Of a DNA stretch of 64,000 bases, positions 44,674-53,787 are shown piece by piece. Location: assembly GCF_963667135.1 (NCBI RefSeq), contig NZ_OY762974.1, positions 2,232,001 to 2,296,000 on the forward strand, written 5' to 3'. A program made the translations under genes and the position numbers. The notes beneath the pieces are model-generated. The model worked only from the letters and a program-made list of their open reading frames with translations. It had not been told where the DNA came from and ran no database searches. The stretch is from an uncultured Macellibacteroides sp. (GTDB taxonomy: Bacteria > Bacteroidota > Bacteroidia > Bacteroidales > Tannerellaceae). The stretch's first letter is position 1, and the number at the start of each line of letters is the position of its first letter.

Positions 44674-44681
44674 TATCTTTG
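44674..44681 (+). promoter_or_regulatory. -7 promoter box of the TPR-nfeD-floA operon
   Basis: TATCTTTG fits TAnnTTTG; it overlaps an upstream in-frame ATG and so supports the ATG at 44715. Confidence 0.5.
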
Positions 44682-44714
44682 AATCTCTGTAACTATAAAC
44701 AAAGAAAAGGCAAA

Positions 44715-46154
44715 ATGAATCGGTTATCTATAAAACTTCTGTTTGTGGCAGGTAGTGCGCTACTATTCTGTGGATTAAAGGCACAAAGTCTGGACCAGGC
44801 GAAGAAGTTGTATAATGAAGGGAAATTTGAAGAAGCGAGACCTGCGTTTGAGAAATTAGTGGAACGTGCTCCCAACAATTCATCTTATAATCAGTGGTAT
44901 GGGGTTTGTCTGTATGAAACCGGAGATAAGAAAAACGCGGAAAAATACTTAAAGGTCGCGGCCAAACGAAACGTTCAGGAAGCTTATCGTTATCTGGGCG
45001 AACTTTGCTATGAAACGTACCGTTTCGAAGAATCTGTAGAAATGTTTCAGGAATACATTGATCTGCTAACAAAGAAAAAGCAAGAGACTTTGCCATGGGA
45101 GCAAAAACTTGAACTTTCCAAAAACGCTCTTCGTATGATGGAAAAAACGGAGGATATCCAGATTATTGACAGTGTGGTTGTTGATAAAGAATCATTTCTT
45201 TCAGTCTATAAATTAAGCGGGGAAAGTGGTTCGCTGATGATGTTTTCCGATTTCTTTCAACTTAAGAATGGCTTGGAGTCTACTGTGTATATGAACCAGA
45301 AACAGGATAAGATTTTTTATGCCCAGAATACACCCGATAACCAGTTCTGCTTGTTTACGCAATCGAAATTGATGGATAAATGGGGCGACAAGAAAATGTT
45401 ACCGATGAATGTAAACAGTGCTAGTAATGAGAATTATCCTTTTGTACTGACAGATGGTGTAACTATTTATTATGCCAGTACAGGAAATAGTTCGTTAGGA
45501 GGATATGATTTGTTTGTTACCCGTTACAATATCAGCTCGGACAGTTACCTGGTACCAGAGCAAATGGGAATGCCTTTCAATTCGCCTTTTAATGATTATA
45601 TGATGGTCATCGATGAAACGAAAGGATTGGGCTGGTTTGTTTCAGATCGCTTTCAGTCCGAGGGTAAAGTTTGTGTCTATCTTTTTATTCCAAACGCTGA
45701 ACATAAAAGACTTGAAACGGAAGATGTTGAGCTGAAACGTTCGCGGGCTGCCATCGCTACAATTAAGGATTCGTGGGCGGCTAAGGCTACTTATTCAAAT
45801 TTGATTCAATTAGCTCATCAGGAAATTCTTTCAGGAACAAACGAAGTAAAGAAGGATTTTGATTTTGTTGTATCAGACAATCTTGTTTATTATACACTTA
45901 GTGATTTTGCTAGTCCTGAGGCCAAGAATTATTTTGAAAAAGTAATAGCTTTACGTAAACAGATTGACGAACTAAATGGTAAGTTGACCGACATGCGCAA
46001 GTCCTATAAGGCAGGAAATAAAACGGATAAGGAACGGCTTGCTCCAGCCATTCTTCAAGCGGAAAATCAATTGGAGGGATTAGCCAATCAACCGCATGAA
46101 CTCGAAAAGAAGGCTCGTAACGCTGAAGTAATATTTCTTCGTAACAAACGTTGA
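44715..46154 (+). CDS. Exported TPR protein with WD40-like (PD40) domain
   Basis: A 479-residue exported protein; signal peptide ends at GLKAQS. TPR units cover about 20-125 (AKKLYNEGKFEEARPAFEKL). The middle contains PD40-like strands such as DGVTIYYASTGNSSLGGYDLF, as in TolB-like beta propellers and PorE-type envelope proteins, and the C-terminus (about 400-479) is a charged coiled coil. Role probably scaffolding at the envelope. First of a four-gene operon; nfeD follows after 25 bases. Confidence 0.8.
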   Translation: MNRLSIKLLFVAGSALLFCGLKAQSLDQAKKLYNEGKFEEARPAFEKLVERAPNNSSYNQWYGVCLYETGDKKNAEKYLKVAAKRNVQEAYRYLGELCYETYRFEESVEMFQEYIDLLTKKKQETLPWEQKLELSKNALRMMEKTEDIQIIDSVVVDKESFLSVYKLSGESGSLMMFSDFFQLKNGLESTVYMNQKQDKIFYAQNTPDNQFCLFTQSKLMDKWGDKKMLPMNVNSASNENYPFVLTDGVTIYYASTGNSSLGGYDLFVTRYNISSDSYLVPEQMGMPFNSPFNDYMMVIDETKGLGWFVSDRFQSEGKVCVYLFIPNAEHKRLETEDVELKRSRAAIATIKDSWAAKATYSNLIQLAHQEILSGTNEVKKDFDFVVSDNLVYYTLSDFASPEAKNYFEKVIALRKQIDELNGKLTDMRKSYKAGNKTDKERLAPAILQAENQLEGLANQPHELEKKARNAEVIFLRNKR

Positions 46155-46179
46155 TAAACTGGATTAAAACCATAAATAT

Positions 46180-46653
46180 ATGATACTTGATATTGCCATC
46201 GTTGCTTTTTTACTCGTTGTCGCTATTGTTTTATTGCTGCTGGAGATCTTTTTGCTCCCTGGAATAACAGTTGCGGGCATTGGAGGCTTCCTTTTTGCTG
46301 CGGGAGGTGTGGCGTATGCCTACAGCAAATTGGGTTTATTAGCCGGTAATATCAGTTTGATTTCAGCAGGATTAGTCTTTGCCATTTCTTTTTTCTGGTT
46401 ACTCAGGTCTAATTCTTTTAGTAAGGTGGCCCTTAAAAAGGAAGTAGACGGCAGATTGGTTTCCAGTCGTGATTTAGGAATTGAACCGGGTGACGAAGGC
46501 ATTACATTGTCCCGTCTTAATCCGATGGGTAAAATCAGGGTTAAGGGTATAACAGTTGAAGCAAAATCCTTTAATGGATTTGTGGACGAAAATATCCCTG
46601 TGGTTGTAGTTAGGATAGATGCCAGCAATGTATTGGTAAAAATAAAAGAATAA
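46180..46653 (+). CDS. NfeD-like membrane protein
   Basis: A 157-residue protein with three hydrophobic segments in the first 75 residues, containing [18 protein letters not shown], the NfeD signature, followed by an OB-fold domain ([20 protein letters not shown]). NfeD proteins work with flotillins in membrane microdomains, and floA follows directly, 23 bases downstream. Confidence 0.92.
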   Translation: MILDIAIVAFLLVVAIVLLLLEIFLLPGITVAGIGGFLFAAGGVAYAYSKLGLLAGNISLISAGLVFAISFFWLLRSNSFSKVALKKEVDGRLVSSRDLGIEPGDEGITLSRLNPMGKIRVKGITVEAKSFNGFVDENIPVVVVRIDASNVLVKIKE

Positions 46654-46676
46654 ATAGTATTCACACTTTAAATGAA

Positions 46677-47675
46677 ATGTCTATGGAAATGACCTTCTTA
46701 CCGTTGATCCTTCTAGGTGCCGCGGTATTGCTTTTATCCATTTTCTTCTACTACGTGCCGTTTCTGTTATGGATATCGGCCAAAGTATCGGGAGTTAACA
46801 TCTCCCTTATTCAATTATTTCTTATGCGTATACGTAAGGTCCCACCTTATATTATCGCAAGAGCGATGATTGAAGCACACAAAGCCGGTTTGAAACAGCT
46901 TACCCGCGACGAGCTGGAAGCTCACTACCTGGCTGGCGGACATGTGGAAAGAGTTGTTCATGCATTGGTTTCTGCATCTAAAGCAAACATTGATTTGTCT
47001 TTTCAGATGGCAACAGCAATTGACCTTGCCGGCCGTGATGTGTTTGAGGCTGTACAGATGTCTGTAAATCCCAAAGTAATCGATACTCCTCCTGTAACCG
47101 CTGTGGCCAAGGATGGCATCCAGTTGATAGCAAAAGCCCGTGTTACCGTTCGTGCCAGCATTAAACAGTTGGTGGGTGGTGCAGGCGAAGAAACCATATT
47201 GGCTCGTGTAGGCGAGGGCATTGTTTCTTCTATTGGTTCTTCGGAAAGTCATAAAACTGTATTGGAAAATCCGGACTCTATCTCTAAACTGGTTCTCCGT
47301 AAGGGCCTGGATGCAGGTACTGCTTTCGAAATTCTTTCCATTGATATAGCAGATATTGATATTGGTAAGAATATTGGTGCATTCCTTCAGATGGATCAGG
47401 CACAGGCCGATAAGAATATTGCGCAGGCAAAGGCTGAAGAACGCCGAGCCATGGCTGTAGCTCAGGAACAGGAGATGAAGGCAAAAGCCGAGGAGGCACG
47501 CGCTAAGGTTATCGAAGCAGAAGCTCAGATTCCTCAGGCTATGGCCGAAGCTTTCCGTAACGGGAATCTCGGTATCATGGATTATTATAAAATGAGAAAT
47601 ATTGAAGCGGACACGAATATGCGTGATTCAATTGGCAAACCGGCTTCAGGACCTTCCAAACCTTTAAAAGATTAA
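46677..47675 (+). CDS. floA: Flotillin-like protein FloA
   Basis: Membrane-domain organising protein, 332 residues. An N-terminal hydrophobic hairpin (about 5-35) anchors it; the SPFH/band-7 core spans about 50-230 (VKPYI-like [35 protein letters not shown]). An Ala/Glu-rich coiled coil (about 240-305) has repeated EA pairs typical of flotillin oligomerisation. Operon position after nfeD supports the call. Confidence 0.93.
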   Translation: MSMEMTFLPLILLGAAVLLLSIFFYYVPFLLWISAKVSGVNISLIQLFLMRIRKVPPYIIARAMIEAHKAGLKQLTRDELEAHYLAGGHVERVVHALVSASKANIDLSFQMATAIDLAGRDVFEAVQMSVNPKVIDTPPVTAVAKDGIQLIAKARVTVRASIKQLVGGAGEETILARVGEGIVSSIGSSESHKTVLENPDSISKLVLRKGLDAGTAFEILSIDIADIDIGKNIGAFLQMDQAQADKNIAQAKAEERRAMAVAQEQEMKAKAEEARAKVIEAEAQIPQAMAEAFRNGNLGIMDYYKMRNIEADTNMRDSIGKPASGPSKPLKD

Positions 47676-47680
47676 CTGAC

Positions 47681-48550
47681 GTGCGAGTAATTCCTGCTTC
47701 AGAACTTATTATTAATGCAGATGGAAGTGTATTCCATCTGCATTTAAAGCCCGGACAACTGGCCGAAAAGATTGTGTTGGTTGGCGATCCGGAGAGGGTA
47801 TCAGCGGTTGCTTCTTGCTTCGACTCGATTGAGTGCGAAGTATCCAACCGTGAATTTCATTCTGTAACCGGCATGTTCGGCGAGAAAAGAATTTCTGTTG
47901 TCTCCCATGGTATTGGAACCGATAATATTGATATTGTTCTTAATGAACTGGATGCGCTTGTTAATATTGATTTTTCATCCCGAACGGTTAAAGAAAAGTT
48001 CACCCAGCTTACGCTTGTTAGAATTGGTACATCGGGAGGTTTGCAGCATTTTGTTCCTGTTGGAACTTATGTGGCGGCAGAAAGATCGGTTGGTTTTGAT
48101 GGGGTTATTTACTTTTATGCAAACAGTGAAACTGTACGAGATCTCCCTTTCGAAAAAGAGTTGTACCATCAGCTACAATGGAAAATTTCGGGGATTCGTC
48201 CTTATGTTGTGACTGCCGATAAATCGCTTATCGAGCAAATAACAAAGGATGATATTATTCGTGGTGTTACTATTGCTGCCAACGGCTTTTATGGCCCTCA
48301 GGGACGCGAACTCCGTTTGCAATTGGCAGATCCGGAGTTGAATAAGAAGATTGAAGCTTTTAATTTTAAAGGAAGCCAGATTACCAATTTTGAAATGGAG
48401 AGTTCTTCTCTTGCCGGCCTCTCTTCCTTGATGGGGCATCGGGCGATGACTGTCTGTTGCATTATCGCCGGAAGAGTCGATAAAAACATGAATACCGATT
48501 ACAAGGATAGTTTACCGGTTCTTATAGATAAGGTACTTAACAGAATATAA
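47681..48550 (+). CDS. Nucleoside phosphorylase, uridine phosphorylase-like
   Basis: Cleaves a nucleoside with phosphate to a base and ribose 1-phosphate. The 289 residues show VGDPERV (phosphate binding) near 30, SHGIGTDNI near 77, RIGTSGGL near 110 and TNFEMESS near 230, the ribose/base-binding segment of the PNP/UDP family. The start is a GTG, 5 bases after floA. Base specificity cannot be decided by reading. Confidence 0.88.
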   Translation: MRVIPASELIINADGSVFHLHLKPGQLAEKIVLVGDPERVSAVASCFDSIECEVSNREFHSVTGMFGEKRISVVSHGIGTDNIDIVLNELDALVNIDFSSRTVKEKFTQLTLVRIGTSGGLQHFVPVGTYVAAERSVGFDGVIYFYANSETVRDLPFEKELYHQLQWKISGIRPYVVTADKSLIEQITKDDIIRGVTIAANGFYGPQGRELRLQLADPELNKKIEAFNFKGSQITNFEMESSSLAGLSSLMGHRAMTVCCIIAGRVDKNMNTDYKDSLPVLIDKVLNRI

Positions 48551-48593
48551 AAAAAGAGGGTGAACTCACATTGTGATACACCCTCTTTTTTTT
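48549..48593. terminator. Bidirectional terminator
   Basis: 14-bp stem AAAAAAAGAGGGTG / CACCCTCTTTTTTT with an inner TCACA-TT-GTGA hairpin; follows the phosphorylase and the converging nitroreductase. Confidence 0.9.
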
Positions 48594-48613
48594 ACTCATA
48601 CGACTTCGGTTGC

Positions 48614-49354
48614 TTACATGAAACCTTGTTCTTTTAATACGTTGATAAAGGCCTCAGAGAAGAACTCATTGTTTTTCTTTGTATACCGGACGTCAGTAAA
48701 TACCTGCGCCAACGTTTCTTTGTTGTTTTCCAGAACAAACTTTTTATTATCTGCCAGCGCTTCTTTAGATTCATATAAACGATTGATATCGTCTGATGTA
48801 TAATCAGCGTACGTTTCGTTGTGTATAATAGCCTCTAATGGAAGTCTTTCTACCTGATCGGGCATTCCGTCGGGATACCCTACAGTAACTGTGGTTATCG
48901 GTACAACCAGTCTGGGAATCTTAAGCGCATCAATTATTTTATCTGCATTGTAAGTGGTAGTGCCAAGGTAACAGATTCCTAATCCCATCTCCTCTGCTGC
49001 ATTACAGAATGTTTGAGCAACGAGCATCGAATCAATCACTGCTGCCATGAAGGTTTGGAAGTTGTCGAATCCTGGTTCCGCATTTCGTTCGGCACACCAT
49101 TTTACAAAACGGTTTACATCTGCGCAAAAGGTTATAACAACCGGAGCGTTTGTTATCATTGGCTGGTTGAAATGTGCCGGAGCCAGCAATTGTTTCTGTG
49201 TATCGCTCCGGGTAACAATCATGCTGTAAAGCTGCATGTTTCCCGTGTTCGATGCGCGGCAAGCAACTTCCAGTAATTCATTCAGCACTTCGTCTGTAAT
49301 ATCTTTTTTCAGATACTTGCGCACAGTACGTCTGTTTTTTAGTCCTTCAATCAT
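48614..49354 (-). CDS. Nitroreductase-family FMN oxidoreductase
   Basis: NAD(P)H-dependent FMN enzyme related to NfsA/FRP. The 246 residues begin with MIEGLKNRRTVRKYLKKDI, the FMN-phosphate binding signature (NRRTVRKY), and contain AEEMGLGICYLGTTTYN near 115 and PDQVERLPLEAIIH near 182. Physiological substrate unknown. Lies next to iron-uptake genes but apparently has its own leader. Confidence 0.88.
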   Translation of the reverse strand: MIEGLKNRRTVRKYLKKDITDEVLNELLEVACRASNTGNMQLYSMIVTRSDTQKQLLAPAHFNQPMITNAPVVITFCADVNRFVKWCAERNAEPGFDNFQTFMAAVIDSMLVAQTFCNAAEEMGLGICYLGTTTYNADKIIDALKIPRLVVPITTVTVGYPDGMPDQVERLPLEAIIHNETYADYTSDDINRLYESKEALADNKKFVLENNKETLAQVFTDVRYTKKNNEFFSEAFINVLKEQGFM

Positions 49355-49402
49355 ATCTCAGTCCCTTTTATATATAGCGCAAATATAATCAACATTTTGC
49401 AA

Positions 49403-50506
49403 TTACCGGCGTTTCTTTCTTATACGTCTGATAAACATCCAGTACCCGGAAATTGGAAGGGTAGATCCAAATAAGGCAGCGAAGAATGTAAGTAGTTTGG
49501 TGATAAAGCCTCCCCACGATCCGGTATGCAGTACATATGACCATCCGTTCATTTCTCGTTGATCATCGTCGTTGTAATAAGAAACTGATGTTATTTTACT
49601 CGTTTCAGGATGAAAGTTGTATATATCGGTTGCCCGTTCGTGCAGCGCGGTAAACGGAAGAACAGTCGCTTTGTCCTTTCCCAGACGAATATATTGATTG
49701 TCTGGAGCTTCTTTACGGACCTGGCTAATCATATCGTCCCACTTTATATTCTTTGAGATTCTTTTTGCTTCCGGCTTATTCTTATTGTGGTGTTTATCTT
49801 CTCCGTTTTTGTTTTTTTCGTGTTTACCTTCCGACATTTCAACATTGAATAGCTTTCCAACGGCGTTACGATACCAGTCAAAACTCCACATTAATCCGGT
49901 TAACGATAACGTGAGTAGAACGATACTGACATACGCACCTGCTACTGAATGCAGATCGTACAGTTTACGGGCAAATACTGCTTTACGTTTAAGGGTAAGA
50001 CTGGATTGAATATTTATTTTCTTACGGGGAAACCACAGATAGATGCCGCTTAGCAACAACACAACCATAAACAGAGTCGATACGCCTACAATCCATTTCC
50101 CGGTAGTACGGGTGCTGTCCATCAGCCACCGATGAAGCGACATCACTTTAAAGAAGAAAGTTTCGCGGAAAGAAGAAATAGCCAGAATTTTTCCTGTATA
50201 TGGATTAATAAAAGCCGATACCCTGAATCCCTCTTTTAAGGTAGCAACAGCAGTTCGTTCCGGATCGTTGAACAATTGAAGTTCAGATACACTGTTATCC
50301 GGAAGTTGTTTGTTTACCAGGTCGACCAATCTATCCAGAGGAATAGGAGAGGCTGTTGTATTTTGAACATAATAACGAGATGGATAGAACAGTTGATTTA
50401 TCTCGTCATCAAAAACAAGGATTGCCCCTGTCAGGCAGACAATCGTTAAAACGATTCCTGCCGGCAGGGACAATATCAGGTGAATATATTTTATTGCTTT
50501 CTTCAT
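49403..50506 (-). CDS. PepSY-associated transmembrane protein
   Basis: A 367-residue inner membrane protein with four membrane helices (about 10-30, 140-160, 190-212, 335-355) and periplasmic PepSY-type regions. Relatives next to siderophore receptors are thought to reduce or help release iron at the inner membrane. Helices contain His residues (LHRWLMD, YDLHSVAGAY) possibly binding heme. A Lys/His-rich loop (about 230-250: KHEKNKNGEDKHHNKNK) is prominent. It starts 3 bases after the TonB receptor gene. Confidence 0.85.
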   Translation of the reverse strand: MKKAIKYIHLILSLPAGIVLTIVCLTGAILVFDDEINQLFYPSRYYVQNTTASPIPLDRLVDLVNKQLPDNSVSELQLFNDPERTAVATLKEGFRVSAFINPYTGKILAISSFRETFFFKVMSLHRWLMDSTRTTGKWIVGVSTLFMVVLLLSGIYLWFPRKKINIQSSLTLKRKAVFARKLYDLHSVAGAYVSIVLLTLSLTGLMWSFDWYRNAVGKLFNVEMSEGKHEKNKNGEDKHHNKNKPEAKRISKNIKWDDMISQVRKEAPDNQYIRLGKDKATVLPFTALHERATDIYNFHPETSKITSVSYYNDDDQREMNGWSYVLHTGSWGGFITKLLTFFAALFGSTLPISGYWMFIRRIRKKRR

Positions 50507-50509
50507 AGA

Positions 50510-52918
50510 TTAAAACCGATAACTTACAACAGCCGCTGCGTTAAAGGGATCGGTTGGATTGATGTATCCTCCCCGGTAGTACGAGGTATATCCCATGCTG
50601 TTAAAGATATTATTGAATAATCCTCTTATCTGAAACTTATCGAAAGCATAAGCAATTTGAGCATTTACGGTTGTATAGGCATTCAGATCAAAAGGCTTAA
50701 CGTTTGGAGTTGTATTGGTGTGAGTAGCCTTATACGTATATTCGTTAACAGGGCGTTCGCCAACATAATAACCACCCAGACCAAGAGAAAGTCCTTTCAA
50801 AGCACCTCTGTTTACTGTATAATGAGCCCATCCGTTAGCCGTATGTTTCGGCGCATTCATAGGAGCAGAACCTTCATGGTAAGCAGGGCTGTCCTGATAC
50901 TTTGCATCCAGATAGGCATAACCAAAGATTACCTGGAAGTTTTCAAGAATACGGCCGGTTAATTCTGTTTCGATACCACGACGCATTAAATTACCCGCTT
51001 TTGCGTACTTGCCGGTGGCAGTCCAGCTATCGTCATACACTGCATAAGCAAGATTTTCGTTCATGATATGGAAGAAAGTAAGATTGAACCGAAGACGGTT
51101 GTTTAGCCAGTCTGATTTGATACCTGCCTCAAACTGATCGGAACGGGATGCACCTACAGGCGAATTGTCTTCCATCAGATTGGCAGCCGAACGTAAATCG
51201 GTTGTGCTGGCGTACGATCCAAATACATTCAAGCCCTTGATTGGAGTTATAATTATACCAGCCATTGGATTCCATGCGTCGCCGCTAACAAATCCGGCCG
51301 AGGTATTTGTTTTACTATTGCCATAGCTGTAACGAATACCAAGTGTGGCTTTTACGTATTTATTAAACGTAATCACATCTTGTGCCATTAATCCGTAGCT
51401 ATACGAGTCGGATATAGCTGCATCGCCGGCGGCTAATGAACCTATTCTTGAAGGAAGTCCATTATTGATTGGAAGCAACACATCAATCGTATCCACTAAT
51501 ACAGATCCGTACGCAACTGTTTCGGTATGATTTGTGCGGTAATCGAAACCCGTCTGAAAAGTATGTTTTATTTTTCCGGTAAATACATCACGACCAATCA
51601 AGTCAATCTGTAAAGCATTGTTGTCGTCGGCACGGGTAGAACGAGTCAATGAACGGCTGCGTAAATTATAAGCACCTGTTTTGGCTACATTCTTTAGTGT
51701 TGAAGTGCTGGCCCCTGTATTGTCTGTATCCAATGTAGAACCAAAGAAAGCAATACGTACACTGAACAAATCAGATAAAGAACGGTCAAAACGCAAAGCG
51801 TAAGTAAGGTTGTTTGTCATCGCCCGATCCGTATTAAAACCAAGAAAGTTGTTATTCGGCATTTTGTACAGCGCATTTACACTGTCGGCAGCCAGATTTA
51901 CTGTTCCCCGGTCTGGGGTACGGGTATCATGTAAATAATCCATTTCTACAGTAACGGTAGTCTTGTCGTTCGCTTTCCAGGCAAGAGACGGATTTACATA
52001 GATACGATCTTTGGTAGCACCCTTCCGGTAACTGTCCGACCGTTCGTATGCACCGTTAACACGGAAAGCCACCGTTTGGCTTTTATCCAGTACCGTTTGC
52101 ACATCGAAAGTAGGGCGGAACTGTCCCCAGCTGCCACCGCGAAGACTTATTTCTCCGGCGTTTAAAAACTTAGGTGTTTTTGTGGCAATATTAATTACCC
52201 CGCCAGCGCTACCCAAATCGTTGCCAATACCTTGCGTAATAGCCGCTGTACCCTTAAGAACCTGAATACTTTCTACCCCTTGCATATCGGTAAGGAAACC
52301 TCCACCGCGAAAATCGGATTGTACGCGGACACCATTCTTTAAAGTAGGAATACCCCTGAATCCACGGGTAGATAAGCTTTCCTGTGCATTACCAAAAGAG
52401 GCAAACTGAGTAACACCCACCACATTGCGAACAGCATCTGTAATAGTCATATTACCTTGTTCCTCAATTACCTTATTCGAAATCACAGAAATACTTTGTA
52501 TTTGTTCGCTTGGACGCAGAGGTAAGCGGGTTATTGAATTTAATTTTTCAGGCTGTTTCTCCCGAATACCGAATACTTCAATGTCTGTAAGTTCGTTAAC
52601 ATCGGGTTTAAGTTCAAACCGAAGAACAGCTGGTCTGCCGTCAGTAAGCTCTGCTTCCAGCGTTTGTTGCTTATATCCTATAAAACGTACGGTTACATGT
52701 CTTTTTCCCGAAGGTATCTGATTAAAAAAGAAAGTTCCTTCACTGTCTGTTGTTGTTCCCACCAACGACCCTTCAATATATACGGCAGCGGCAGGGAGTG
52801 GTTCGCCTTTTTCGTCGACAACGCGCCCTTTTATAACAGGTACCAGCGCATCCTTTGCAAAGGATGTACAGGCAATTAAGATAGAGAAAAATAACAATAC
52901 AACTTTTTGGGTTCTCAT
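50510..52918 (-). CDS. TonB-dependent siderophore receptor
   Basis: Outer membrane receptor importing an iron chelate; 802 residues. Signal peptide ends ACTSFAKD; a carboxypeptidase-regulatory-like domain (about 28-105: GRVVDEKGEPLPAAAVYIEG) precedes the plug (about 130-245, with GVESIQVLKGTAAITQG and GGVINIATKTP) and the 22-strand barrel, ending in VSYRF with terminal Phe. The plug and barrel resemble FhuE/FhuA-type receptors rather than SusC. Not a clear B12 receptor, although a cobalamin riboswitch lies upstream in the opposite direction. Confidence 0.9.
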   Translation of the reverse strand: MRTQKVVLLFFSILIACTSFAKDALVPVIKGRVVDEKGEPLPAAAVYIEGSLVGTTTDSEGTFFFNQIPSGKRHVTVRFIGYKQQTLEAELTDGRPAVLRFELKPDVNELTDIEVFGIREKQPEKLNSITRLPLRPSEQIQSISVISNKVIEEQGNMTITDAVRNVVGVTQFASFGNAQESLSTRGFRGIPTLKNGVRVQSDFRGGGFLTDMQGVESIQVLKGTAAITQGIGNDLGSAGGVINIATKTPKFLNAGEISLRGGSWGQFRPTFDVQTVLDKSQTVAFRVNGAYERSDSYRKGATKDRIYVNPSLAWKANDKTTVTVEMDYLHDTRTPDRGTVNLAADSVNALYKMPNNNFLGFNTDRAMTNNLTYALRFDRSLSDLFSVRIAFFGSTLDTDNTGASTSTLKNVAKTGAYNLRSRSLTRSTRADDNNALQIDLIGRDVFTGKIKHTFQTGFDYRTNHTETVAYGSVLVDTIDVLLPINNGLPSRIGSLAAGDAAISDSYSYGLMAQDVITFNKYVKATLGIRYSYGNSKTNTSAGFVSGDAWNPMAGIIITPIKGLNVFGSYASTTDLRSAANLMEDNSPVGASRSDQFEAGIKSDWLNNRLRFNLTFFHIMNENLAYAVYDDSWTATGKYAKAGNLMRRGIETELTGRILENFQVIFGYAYLDAKYQDSPAYHEGSAPMNAPKHTANGWAHYTVNRGALKGLSLGLGGYYVGERPVNEYTYKATHTNTTPNVKPFDLNAYTTVNAQIAYAFDKFQIRGLFNNIFNSMGYTSYYRGGYINPTDPFNAAAVVSYRF

Positions 52919-53052
52919 ATATAATTTGTTTATGTTGTTTTATGATTACAAAGGTCTTAAGAAGCAGGATAAGCCACAATCACCTTAAATAATGAATTAT
53001 TACCCCGAAAACCTGCTTAAAAGCATAAAATTCAATTCTTGATACCTAGATG

Positions 53053-53082
53053 TTGGTATTTAGAGAATAATTGCTAAGTTTG
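53053..53082 (+). promoter_or_regulatory. Promoter of the cobalamin riboswitch transcript
   Basis: TTG (53053-53055), 19 bases, TAAGTTTG (53075-53082): an exact fit to the Bacteroidetes promoter pattern. Transcription should start near 53089. Confidence 0.75.
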
Positions 53083-53088
53083 CATTGC

Positions 53089-53256
53089 AATGTTCCGTAA
53101 CCGTAATCGCGGGGAGGATTAAAAGGGAATCGGGTGTAAATCCCGGACAGTCCCGCTGCTGTAAACTTCATAACGTACCGGACAATTTCTTTGCCACTGT
53201 TTATTTTGAACGGGAAGGCGTACGGATTACGGAAGTAAGTCAGAAGACCTGCTTTG
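53089..53256 (+). ncRNA. Cobalamin riboswitch
   Basis: Aptamer for adenosyl- or aquocobalamin on the plus strand. Conserved blocks in order are AAAAGGGAATCGGGTGTAAA (53121-53140), CCCGCTGCTGTAA (the B12 box region, about 53152-53164), GCCACTG (about 53193-53199), CGGGAAGGCG (53211-53220), and AGTCAGAAGACCTGC (about 53239-53252). Segment TTCCGTAACCG (about 53093) can pair with CGGATTACGGAA (about 53223) to close the structure. No riboswitch-controlled gene is recognisable downstream. Confidence 0.93.
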
Positions 53257-53297
53257 CATCATATTTCAAAAGCTTCGAGGAAAGGCTACTGAATTGT

Positions 53298-53366
53298 ATG
53301 AATTTATATTCATATCTTTTTACACATCCTGTTGCTTCAAATATGATTTATAGTTCTGTTTTTTAA
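53298..53366 (+). CDS. Possible 22-codon reading frame after the riboswitch
   Basis: The first ATG after the aptamer opens a 22-codon frame beginning MNLYSYLFTHPVAS and ending at TAA. It has no recognised similarity and no signal peptide or membrane segment; it could be a remnant of a lost gene or chance. Confidence 0.2.
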   Translation: MNLYSYLFTHPVASNMIYSSVF

Positions 53367-53392
53367 TTATCTGCCATAATAATTAGGAAAAG

Positions 53393-53439
53393 AAGCATGA
53401 ATTTGAATTCGGGATGAGCTCCGTTTCAGGTTCGTGCTT
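53393..53439 (+). terminator. Possible terminator of the riboswitch transcript
   Basis: AAGCATGAA pairs with TTCGTGCTT (one G-U) and an inner TGAA with TTCA, followed by a T-rich tail. It would end the transcript about 350 nt after its start. Confidence 0.45.
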
Positions 53440-53575
53440 TCTTAATTTGTATCAATTTAGGCTACCCGTATATTCTTAATTCCATTGAATTTAGCTACAC
53501 AAATACTTGTTGTTAACTGGTAACCCGCTATTACTAAGACGGAATAAACCTAATGTAAACTCATTTTTCAACCGC

Positions 53576-53619
53576 GTGATAATAATACTCCAACTGGGTG
53601 ATTATTATCACCCAGTTGG
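53576..53619. repeat. Perfect 13-bp inverted repeat with a third partial copy
   Basis: CCAACTGGGTGAT (53590-53602) and ATCACCCAGTTGG (53607-53619) are exact reverse complements around TATT. A further GTGATAATAATA (about 53576-53587) repeats the inner half. The stretch from 53440 to 53784 is otherwise without a gene. Possibly a dispersed chromosomal repeat or an operator. Confidence 0.6.
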
Positions 53620-53787
53620 GTGTTAAGTTTATGATAGTATATTTAAAGACTAATGATCGTGTATAAAAGACTAATAACAGGATGAACCAAGGCTAATGTT
53701 CCTAAATAGTGTAAACTCTTCTGTATATTGATTTGTTTAGTAAAAGGAAAGTGTGTTTATTTGCATGTATAATATAGAAAATACTTG

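Noticed and set aside
53089-53256. Riboswitch controlling the TonB receptor
   Set aside because: The aptamer blocks and promoter are on the plus strand, pointing away from the minus-strand receptor.
53085-53366. 93-codon frame across the cobalamin riboswitch
   Set aside because: It runs through the conserved RNA blocks of the aptamer, so the sequence is explained by the RNA.
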